A stretch of 64,000 nucleotides of DNA from Acinetobacter baylyi DSM 14961 = CIP 107474 (GTDB lineage: Bacteria; Pseudomonadota; Gammaproteobacteria; Pseudomonadales; Moraxellaceae), in NCBI RefSeq assembly GCF_000368685.1, contig NZ_KB849631.1, positions 124,001 through 188,000 of the forward strand. The letters are read 5' to 3'. This document shows positions 57,164 to 64,000 of this stretch, piece after piece. The position numbers and the translations under genes were made by a program. How positions within the stretch are numbered: position 1 is the first letter of the stretch; each line of letters begins with the position of its first letter. A model generated the notes under the pieces. It did not search any database and had not been told where the DNA came from. It was given only the letters and a program-made list of their open reading frames with translations.

Positions 57164-58288
57164 TTATGCCGTTTCAGATTGTGCGCACGCCTTTTGTTGT
57201 TGCTGTAATTGCTGCAAGCAAGGTGAGAAAAACAATTGCCCACGATACGCCCCCTGAATCGTCTTAACTGCAACGCAACTCCATAATCCAACCAATATAA
57301 CACTTAAAATTACTGCAATATGATCAAATGCATTCCAACCGAGCAATTGTCCGAGCTGACTAAGCGCTAGCGTAAAAACACCTAATGGAAAGGTAAGCCC
57401 CCACCATCCTAAATTAAAAGGAATACCATGTTTAAGATGATGCAAGCTCGCAAACATCGCGATTCCAAGCCACCATACACCACATCCAAGTAACACCAGA
57501 CTGATCAGCTTTGCAGCTTGCTGTAGAAAAATACCAAAACTTTGCATTCCGATACTTTGTAATACATCGGGTGCATGTTGTCCTAATAACATCATGGCCA
57601 GTGCACCTGTACCAATTGGACCAATAGAAAGCCAGCTTGAAATTGCCAGTTCTTTTTCAGGCAGCTTATGCAGGGCCAGTCGTAATATCAACAAACTCAG
57701 AATTGCAAATGCAGGCAGTACAGACATGCCCCACAGCATATAACTCAGCCATAAAATTGAAATTGCCTGTGTACTATGTACAAACTCTGCCACCAACAGT
57801 CCGCCTGTCGCAGCCGCCACTTCGGCCGCTACGATGGGTAATAACCACATAGCGGTAATACTGTGCAAATGATGTTGCTGACGACTGAACATAAAATAAG
57901 GTACAACCCATCCAATCGAGATGACCAATACCACATCGATATACCATAACCACAACGCCAATTGTGGAAGATGCTGACCGAATACCGTATTTCCATACAT
58001 GAGTAAGCCATTAATTAGGGTAGCCAGTGCCATCGGAATCGCCCCTAGAAAAAGACTCATGCTGGGATGATGAAAAATCTGTCTTGCCTCATGAGGAAAT
58101 AAAGACCATCGAAGCATATAAAGGATACAAAATACACAAAATAGACATGTGTTGATCAACCAAAGTGCTGCACCTAGCGTATGTAATTCGGAAAAATGCC
58201 CCAATACAATGGCGACCACACCTGTTCCCATAATGGTGGTAAACCAATTTGGGGTAAATTGACGTATGATATTTCGCGTGTTCACCAT
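57164..58288 (-). CDS. TDT/SLAC1-family transporter
   Basis: 374 residues with about ten membrane spans and a cytoplasmic Gln-rich tail (LQQLQQQQKACAQ). NWFTTIMGTGVVAIVLGHFS at the N-terminus and LWWGLTFPLGVFTLALSQLG-like sequence near the end are typical of the tellurite-resistance/dicarboxylate transporter (TehA, Mae1, SLAC1, Ssu1) superfamily, which move organic acids, anions or sulfite. It precedes rutD by 45 bases on the same strand, so it may export an acid product of uracil breakdown, or it may only be a chance neighbour. Substrate unknown. Confidence 0.85.
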   Translation of the reverse strand: MVNTRNIIRQFTPNWFTTIMGTGVVAIVLGHFSELHTLGAALWLINTCLFCVFCILYMLRWSLFPHEARQIFHHPSMSLFLGAIPMALATLINGLLMYGNTVFGQHLPQLALWLWYIDVVLVISIGWVVPYFMFSRQQHHLHSITAMWLLPIVAAEVAAATGGLLVAEFVHSTQAISILWLSYMLWGMSVLPAFAILSLLILRLALHKLPEKELAISSWLSIGPIGTGALAMMLLGQHAPDVLQSIGMQSFGIFLQQAAKLISLVLLGCGVWWLGIAMFASLHHLKHGIPFNLGWWGLTFPLGVFTLALSQLGQLLGWNAFDHIAVILSVILVGLWSCVAVKTIQGAYRGQLFFSPCLQQLQQQQKACAQSETA

Positions 58289-58496
58289 ATTCTTCCCGAG
58301 CTAGAAGTGACACGATCATGATAGCCAACAATTAAAATAAGAAAAATTGATTTATTTTTAATTAATACATCAGTTAAATTTATAATTAATCATAAAAATG
58401 TTAAGTTTTCTTTTGCATAAAAACACAACAACAAGACGAATCCATTAGATTATGGCAATATATAAGCCTTTCAAAAATTAATCTTCACTGAAGTCC

Positions 58497-59498
58497 ATGA
58501 AACTGCTCCGTCTTAATGCGTTATCGCCAGATTTTGAGTTAGCTGCCACTGCGGTCACGATTGGCAATTTTGATGGCGTCCATCTTGGACATCAGGCCAT
58601 GATTAGTCAGCTTAAAAATATTGCAGATGCGAACAGCCTGAAAACGTTAGTGATGATTTTTGAGCCTCAGCCGCTTGAATACTTCAAGGGTTATGAAGCA
58701 CCGCCACGCATCAGTTCACTCAGAGAAAAAGTCGAATACTTGACTGAATTGGGCGTCGATTATATTGCGATTGCAAAATTTGATCATTATTTCCGTGGAC
58801 TCAGTGCCCAAGAATTTGCAGACCTACTCAAATTTAAGCTGAATGCCAAACAGCTTGTACTGGGTGACGATTTTCATTTTGGTAAAAATCGTCAGGGAAA
58901 TAGTGAATTTTTACGGGATTATGGCTTTAAAATCACCAACCTTGACACCATAGAGTTCAAAGGAGAACGTGTCAGTTCCACCCGTATTCGTCAGGTTCTG
59001 GCAGAGGGTGATCTGGCATTGGCAGCCAAGTTACTTGGACGTCCATATAGTATGATTGGTCGTGTGCAATATGGTGACCAAATTGGTCGTACACTCAATT
59101 TTCCAACCATCAATGTCCGTTTAGGCCGGCATAAACCGTGTCTGAGTGGTATTTATGGTGTAGATGTCGTCTGTGAAACAACGTCTTTACGCAAGAAGAT
59201 CATGCATGATCCGAATGCACCTAAAGGTATTGCAGGCTACGACCCAGACAGCTTATATGGTGCGGGTCATGTTGGAACTCGTCCTGCCATCAAACAGGCG
59301 CATCCCGAATGGCGATTGGAAGTACATTTTCCAGAAGTTTCTGCTAATCTGTATGGCCTATTAATGCGGGTGACGTTTTTACACTATTTACATGGTGAGC
59401 GAAACTATCCTTCGCTAGACGCGCTGAAAGCTGGGATTGACCAAGATGTTGAGGATTTGCTCGAATTTCGTAAGCAAAATACCCAACGCCCTTTTTAA
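58497..59498 (+). CDS. ribF: Bifunctional riboflavin kinase / FAD synthetase
   Basis: 333 residues. The N-terminal FAD synthetase domain has VTIGNFDGVHLGHQAMISQL and DDFHFGKNRQGNSEFL, ending with STRIRQVLAEGDLALAAKLL. The C-terminal riboflavin kinase domain has IGRTLNFPTINVRLGRHKPC and GVDVVCETTSL; here ARPAIKQ-like sequence HVGTRPAIKQ follows. It makes FMN and FAD. It precedes ileS by 64 bases, an order conserved in gammaproteobacteria. Confidence 0.96.
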   Translation: MKLLRLNALSPDFELAATAVTIGNFDGVHLGHQAMISQLKNIADANSLKTLVMIFEPQPLEYFKGYEAPPRISSLREKVEYLTELGVDYIAIAKFDHYFRGLSAQEFADLLKFKLNAKQLVLGDDFHFGKNRQGNSEFLRDYGFKITNLDTIEFKGERVSSTRIRQVLAEGDLALAAKLLGRPYSMIGRVQYGDQIGRTLNFPTINVRLGRHKPCLSGIYGVDVVCETTSLRKKIMHDPNAPKGIAGYDPDSLYGAGHVGTRPAIKQAHPEWRLEVHFPEVSANLYGLLMRVTFLHYLHGERNYPSLDALKAGIDQDVEDLLEFRKQNTQRPF

Positions 59499-59562
59499 TT
59501 TAAAATTTTTGATGTTAAAAACACGTCAGCTTTAACGCTGATCGAACTGGAAGACAACTTGC

Positions 59563-62400
59563 ATGAGCGATAAGCAAACTCCTGAAAATGCAGTGGACTA
59601 TAAAGCCACGCTAAACCTGCCGGGCACCGAATTTGCCATGAAAGCAAACTTGGCCGTGCGCGAAGTGAAATGGTTAGAAGAGTGGTATGCCGACAACATT
59701 TATCAGAAGATTCGTGCATCGCGTATTGGTAAGAAAAAATATGTTTTACATGATGGTCCTCCTTATGCCAATGGTCAGATCCATTTGGGTCATGCCGTCA
59801 ATAAAGTCTTAAAAGATATTATCGTCAAAAGCCGTGTCATGGACGGTTTTGACGCACCTTATGTGCCTGGCTGGGACTGTCATGGTTTACCAATTGAGCT
59901 TAAAGTTGAAGAAAAAGTCGGTAAGGTCGGTGTGAAGGTCGATGCCTCAACTTTCCGTAAAGCGTGTCGTGAGTATGCGTTGAGTCAAGTCGACTTACAG
60001 CGTAAAGACTTTATTCGTATGGGCGTATTTGGTGACTGGCAAGACCCTTACTTGACCATGAACTTTAAGCAAGAAGCCGATATTGTTCGCTCACTTGGTG
60101 AGATTCAGAAAGCAGGTCATATCGAGCCTGGCTTAAAACCAGTGAACTGGTGTATCGACTGTGGTTCTGCATTGGCAGAAGCAGAAGTTGAATATGAAGA
60201 TAAAAAATCCGATGCGATTGATGTCGGTTTTGGCGTGGTTGATCTGAATGATTTAAGTGCCCGTTTAAACGTAGAAGTTCAAGATCCAACTGATATTGTG
60301 ATCTGGACGACTACACCTTGGACATTGCCTGCTAACCAAGCGGTTGCTTTGCATGCCGAGATTGACTATCAATTGGTACAAGTACAAAGCGATCGTGGTA
60401 CGCAAAACTTTATCTTGGCCAAAGATCTGGTCGAATCTGCGATTGCTCGCTATAAGCTCGAAAATCCAGTGGTATTGGCTGATTTTAAAGGTGCGGTACT
60501 TGAATTACTTCAGTTACAGCATCCACTCTTGGCAGATCGTCAGGTTCCTGTGATCTTAGGTGAACACGTCATTGCAACTAGTGGTACAGGTGCGGTTCAT
60601 ACTGCGCCAGGTCACGGTACTGACGACTATAAAGTGGGTCTGATTTATAACCTTAAAGTCGATAATCCTGTGGGCGGTAATGGGGTGTATTTACCAACTG
60701 CGCCAATTTTCTCGGGTGAGCATATTTATAAAGCCAACCCACAAATCATTGAAGCATTGGGTGCAACAGGTCGTCTTTGGGCACATCAACCCATTGTACA
60801 TAGCTATCCACATTGCTGGCGCCATAAAACTCCAATTATTTTCCGTGCGACACCGCAATGGTTTATCAGCATGGATGCCAAAGGTCTACGTGAATGTGCC
60901 CTCAATGCGATTGAAAATGACATCAGCTTTGTACCAGACTGGGGTAAAAACCGGATTGAATCGATGATTGAAGGTCGTCCAGACTGGTGTATCTCACGTC
61001 AACGGACTTGGGGTGTGCCAATTCCATTTTTTGTACACAAAGATACCAACGAACTTCACCCGCGTACCCCTGAGCTGATTGAAGAAGTTGCTCAGCTCAT
61101 TGAGCACGAAGGAATCGATGCCTGGTTTAACCGTGAAGCCAAAGACTTCATCGGTGCCGATGCTGAACACTACAATGCCGTCCGAGATACCCTTGATGTC
61201 TGGTTCGACTCTGGTACAACACACTATGCAGTATTACGTCAGCGTGAAGAATTGACGGATCCAGCAGATTTGTATCTGGAAGGTTCAGATCAGCATCGTG
61301 GCTGGTTCCAGTCATCATTGCTGACATCTATTGCCATCAATGAACGTGCACCATATAAGGGTCTGCTCACACACGGTTTCGTGGTCGATGAAAAAGGCCG
61401 CAAGATGTCTAAATCTTTGGGCAATATCATTACGCCGCAAGACATTATCAAAGATATGGGTGCTGATGGTTTACGTTTTTGGATTGCATCTAGTGACTAT
61501 CGCTATGAAATGACTGCAGGTAAAGAAATTTTCAGTCGTGCGTCAGATGGTTATCGTCGTATTCGTAATACCTTGCGTTTCTTGTTGGCGAACCTAAATG
61601 GCTTTACACCATCGACGGATGCATTGCCTGTTGATCAACTGATCGCATTAGATCAATACATCCTACAACGTGCGGCTGAGGTTCAGAAAACCGTTCAGCA
61701 AGCCTATGAAGACATGAACTTCCATATTGTTTGTAGCGCTTTGACCAACTTCTGTATCAATGACTTGGGCGGTTTCTATCTCGATATTATTAAAGATCGT
61801 CAGTACACCACCAAGGCAGATTCAGCAGCTCGCCATTCAGCACAAACTGCGTTGTATCATTTGGTTCAAGCCTTTGTTCGCTGGATGAGCCCTATCTTGA
61901 GCTTCACTGCACAAGAAGCTTGGCCGTTGATTCCAGAGCAAACCGAGCAATATGTGTTTACTACTGAGTGGTACGACATTCCAGTCGCATCGACTGCCAA
62001 CCTGATTTCAGAAGCAGATTGGCAAACATTAATTAGCGTAAAATCAGCAGTAAATAAACAGATTGAAGCGGCACGTAATGCCAAACTGGTGGGTAGTAAT
62101 CTTTCTGCCAAAGTTGAAATTTGGGCCAAAGACGAACTTCAAAGCGTATTAAACCAATTGGGTGACGAATTGCGTTTTGTCCTGATTACCTCTCAGGTGA
62201 ATGTTTATCCGTATGCAGAGCAAGGTGAAAGCACTGAAATGGATGGCTTACGCGTGCAAATTTCGGCGGCTGAAGGTGAAAAATGTGTACGTTGCTGGCA
62301 TGTTCTCCCCGATGTAAATACTCATGCAGATCATCCAGGTTTATGCGGTCGTTGCATTATTAACGTCACGGGCAGTGGCGAAGTGAGAAAATATGCCTAA
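59563..62400 (+). CDS. ileS: Isoleucyl-tRNA synthetase
   Basis: 945 residues, class I synthetase. The HIGH motif is HLGH in [16 protein letters not shown], the KMSKS motif is [15 protein letters not shown], the CP1 editing domain has [18 protein letters not shown] and [16 protein letters not shown], and the C-terminal zinc finger is CVRCWHV with CGRC. Eubacterial type I length. The stop overlaps the lspA start by eight bases. Confidence 0.98.
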   Translation: MSDKQTPENAVDYKATLNLPGTEFAMKANLAVREVKWLEEWYADNIYQKIRASRIGKKKYVLHDGPPYANGQIHLGHAVNKVLKDIIVKSRVMDGFDAPYVPGWDCHGLPIELKVEEKVGKVGVKVDASTFRKACREYALSQVDLQRKDFIRMGVFGDWQDPYLTMNFKQEADIVRSLGEIQKAGHIEPGLKPVNWCIDCGSALAEAEVEYEDKKSDAIDVGFGVVDLNDLSARLNVEVQDPTDIVIWTTTPWTLPANQAVALHAEIDYQLVQVQSDRGTQNFILAKDLVESAIARYKLENPVVLADFKGAVLELLQLQHPLLADRQVPVILGEHVIATSGTGAVHTAPGHGTDDYKVGLIYNLKVDNPVGGNGVYLPTAPIFSGEHIYKANPQIIEALGATGRLWAHQPIVHSYPHCWRHKTPIIFRATPQWFISMDAKGLRECALNAIENDISFVPDWGKNRIESMIEGRPDWCISRQRTWGVPIPFFVHKDTNELHPRTPELIEEVAQLIEHEGIDAWFNREAKDFIGADAEHYNAVRDTLDVWFDSGTTHYAVLRQREELTDPADLYLEGSDQHRGWFQSSLLTSIAINERAPYKGLLTHGFVVDEKGRKMSKSLGNIITPQDIIKDMGADGLRFWIASSDYRYEMTAGKEIFSRASDGYRRIRNTLRFLLANLNGFTPSTDALPVDQLIALDQYILQRAAEVQKTVQQAYEDMNFHIVCSALTNFCINDLGGFYLDIIKDRQYTTKADSAARHSAQTALYHLVQAFVRWMSPILSFTAQEAWPLIPEQTEQYVFTTEWYDIPVASTANLISEADWQTLISVKSAVNKQIEAARNAKLVGSNLSAKVEIWAKDELQSVLNQLGDELRFVLITSQVNVYPYAEQGESTEMDGLRVQISAAEGEKCVRCWHVLPDVNTHADHPGLCGRCIINVTGSGEVRKYA

Positions 62401-62932
62401 GCTTGAAGCAAAAAAAGGCTTATTCCAGTTTTATCCGCATAATCTAATTTGGCTTGGACTTTCAATCCTTGCCATTATTATTGATCAGTGGACAAAATGG
62501 ATTGCAAGTACACATTTAAATTACGCTGATCCTGTACCTGTACTGCCTTTTTTAAACTGGACACTGCTGCATAACTACGGTGCAGCCTTCAGTTTTCTCT
62601 CCGACGCTGGTGGCTGGCAGCATTATCTATTTACTGGGCTGGCGGGCATTGTTTCGATCATTTTTATTTTCTGGCTCATGCGTATGCCTAAAAATGCAAT
62701 GATTTTACCTGCGGCCATTGCCCTGATTTTGGGTGGTGCGCTGGGTAATCTAATTGATCGAATGACTTTGGGATATGTCGTGGATTTTATTCATATCTAT
62801 TATCAAAATCATCATTTTCCAGCCTTTAACATTGCCGACAGTGCCATCACAATCGGTACAATTTTATTGTTAATTGACACGTTTTTTCTTGAAAAACAAC
62901 GTATCCAACGCGCAGAAGTGAAGCATGACTGA
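62393..62932 (+). CDS. lspA: Lipoprotein signal peptidase
   Basis: 179 residues, four membrane spans. Catalytic aspartates lie in [18 protein letters not shown] and [27 protein letters not shown] is also conserved. It cleaves the signal peptide of diacylglyceryl prolipoproteins such as Wza and the SsuA proteins of this window. It overlaps ileS upstream and fkpB downstream by eight bases each. Confidence 0.97.
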   Translation: MPKLEAKKGLFQFYPHNLIWLGLSILAIIIDQWTKWIASTHLNYADPVPVLPFLNWTLLHNYGAAFSFLSDAGGWQHYLFTGLAGIVSIIFIFWLMRMPKNAMILPAAIALILGGALGNLIDRMTLGYVVDFIHIYYQNHHFPAFNIADSAITIGTILLLIDTFFLEKQRIQRAEVKHD

Positions 62933-63407
62933 GATTATCCAACCCAACGAAGAAATTCGTATTCAGGAAGGTGCACATGTCGATTTGCATTTTTCAGTCG
63001 CCATTGAAAATGGTGTCGAAATTGACAACACCCGTAGCCGTGAAGCGCCAGTCAGCCTGACCATTGGCGATGGCAATTTACTTCCTGGTTTTGAAAAAGC
63101 TCTTTTTGGCTTACGTGCAGGCGATCGTCGTACTGTACATTTACCACCAGAAGATGCCTTTGGCCCATGGAATCCAGAAAATATCCAAAAATTTGATACA
63201 GTCAAATTTGAGCAGCGCCCAATTGTGGGACATATGATTGAATTTGAAGATAAAGCCAAAGCCACCTTGTTTGGTGTAGTGAAATCAGTCAACGACGATA
63301 TTACCGAGATTGATTTTAACCATCCATTGGCGGGAAAAAACATTGCGTTTGAAGTTGAAATCTTTAAGGTCACCCCTGCTGGGCAGCAAGGCGTGAAATT
63401 AATGTAA
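62925..63407 (+). CDS. fkpB: FKBP-type PPIase, SlpA/FkpB type
   Basis: 160 residues with no signal peptide, so cytoplasmic. An FKBP fold with the insert-in-flap domain of SlyD-like enzymes: GVEIDNTRSREAPVSLTIGD, LPGFEKALFGLRAGDRRTV, PPEDAFGPWNPENIQ, DFNHPLAGKNIAFEVEIFKV. It follows lspA with an eight-base overlap, the conserved ileS-lspA-fkpB order. Confidence 0.95.
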   Translation: MTEIIQPNEEIRIQEGAHVDLHFSVAIENGVEIDNTRSREAPVSLTIGDGNLLPGFEKALFGLRAGDRRTVHLPPEDAFGPWNPENIQKFDTVKFEQRPIVGHMIEFEDKAKATLFGVVKSVNDDITEIDFNHPLAGKNIAFEVEIFKVTPAGQQGVKLM

Positions 63408-63410
63408 TAC

Positions 63411-63436
63411 AAAAAGCTCTCATCGGAGAGCTTTTT
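63411..63436 (+). terminator. Terminator after fkpB
   Basis: Stem AAAAAGCTCTC/GAGAGCTTTTT with a 4-base loop and more T residues, directly after the stop. It ends the ribF-ileS-lspA-fkpB stretch. Confidence 0.9.
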
Positions 63437-63505
63437 TTAAGCTTGAAAATAAGTATAAGATGGTCAAAAGCAAAGCAATATATCAATAAAACACAGGATA
63501 ATCAT

Positions 63506-64000
63506 ATGCTCATTTATATTATCGTTGGAAGTGTCCGAGAAGGCCGTACTGCGATCAAAGTCGCAAACTGGGTTTTTGATTACTTGAAACAACATCACCA
63601 AAGTTCTATTCAAGTTGAACTGATCGATTTAAAAGAATGGAATTTAGCACTTTTTGCAGGTAGCCATCCCCCTGCGACAGGTATTTATGATCTACCCAAA
63701 CAGCAAGCATGGGCAGATAAGATTGCTCAGGCTCATGCTTTTATCCTGATTAGTCCAGAATATAATCACGGCTATAGTCCTGCACTCAAAAATGCACTCG
63801 ATTACCTTGGTAAAGAATGGAAAAACAAGCCGGTTGCCTTTATTGGTTATGGTTCTACCAATGGCTCACGATCGATCAGCCAAATTCGTCAAGTCACTTC
63901 TAGTTTAGACATGATCGACCCAAATGCTGTTATTGAAATTCGAGATATTTTTAAGCGCAATAAAGAAGACAAATTTGAACCTAATGAATTTGAAATAAAA
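63506..64000 (+). CDS. NAD(P)H-dependent FMN reductase, N-terminal part (cut by window edge)
   Basis: 165 codons run off the right end without a stop. LIYIIVGSVREGRTAIKVAN is the flavin phosphate-binding loop, LISPEYNHGYSPALKNALDY is the flavodoxin-like signature of the FMN_red family, and FIGYGSTNGSRSISQIRQV follows. AGGATA lies eight bases before the ATG at 63506. The family reduces FMN, quinones or azo dyes. It could supply reduced flavin to RutA or SsuD, but nothing links it to them beyond being nearby. Confidence 0.9.
   Translation, partial: MLIYIIVGSVREGRTAIKVANWVFDYLKQHHQSSIQVELIDLKEWNLALFAGSHPPATGIYDLPKQQAWADKIAQAHAFILISPEYNHGYSPALKNALDYLGKEWKNKPVAFIGYGSTNGSRSISQIRQVTSSLDMIDPNAVIEIRDIFKRNKEDKFEPNEFEIK

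Noticed and set aside
62963-63412. 149-codon minus-strand frame opposite fkpB
   Set aside because: It mirrors the whole fkpB gene, whose domain and operon position are clear.

Overview
This window comes from a gammaproteobacterial chromosome, almost certainly Acinetobacter. The main evidence is the Acinetobacter capsule (K) locus layout, with wza-wzb-wzc and fkpA divergent from the sugar and glycosyltransferase genes and murJ, ampD and nadC beyond. Other Acinetobacter-like blocks are ubiG-mupP-yciK, ribF-ileS-lspA-fkpB, a rut operon and an ssu operon. Base composition is moderately AT-rich overall and strongly AT-rich in the capsule-specific and toxin regions. The layout would suit an environmental species such as A. 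baylyi, but species is not proven from sequence alone.

Bases 1-24883: surface polysaccharide locus. At the left, on the minus strand, are tviB/gna-type and tviC/gne-type nucleotide-sugar genes, a MurJ-like flippase and three GT4 glycosyltransferases (one cut by the window edge). A lone manC follows on the plus strand, divergent from tviB. A second minus-strand block (8000-20657) holds ugd, two GT2 enzymes, a classical Wzx, rmlBDAC, a GT4, a GT2, an EpsG-like Wzy, a GT4 and a GT2. Export and chain-length control (wza, wzb, wzc) run on the plus strand from a shared divergent region. No initiating sugar-phosphate transferase is visible; it probably lies left of the window. Predicted precursors are dTDP-rhamnose, UDP-glucuronate, a UDP-HexNAc or its uronate, and GDP-mannose.

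Bases 25053-30085: two tandem FKBP-type PPIases, a short tandem array of a 50-bp repeat, murJ, ampD, nadC and a small exported protein.

Bases 30086-34400: a low-GC accessory island between nadC and rph. It contains a decayed IS982-family transposase, a decayed copy of an immunity-like gene, and an intact minus-strand cassette: PAAR protein, second PAAR protein with C-terminal extension, HEMGH metallopeptidase-like protein, membrane-anchored small protein. This looks like a type VI secretion effector-immunity cargo module and is the most novel-looking part of the window.

Bases 34401-44730: housekeeping and envelope genes. These are rph, a DesB-like acyl desaturase with its ferredoxin reductase and a divergent DesT-like repressor, a second TetR regulator, dsbA, ubiG-mupP-yciK, two RcnB-like periplasmic proteins and argA.

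Bases 45151-49982: a sulfonate-sulfur operon with two SsuA-type lipoproteins, ssuD, ssuC and ssuB.

Bases 50013-58288: pyrimidine catabolism. A rutA-B-C-F-G operon ends in a 3-hydroxyisobutyrate-dehydrogenase-family gene where rutE would be expected. rutR is divergent, and rutD is displaced and read separately. RutR-box-like palindromes lie upstream of both rutA and rutD. A TDT/SLAC1-type transporter gene lies upstream of rutD.

Bases 58497-64000: ribF, ileS, lspA and fkpB, then the start of an NAD(P)H-dependent FMN reductase cut by the window end. I found no tRNA, rRNA or CRISPR array.
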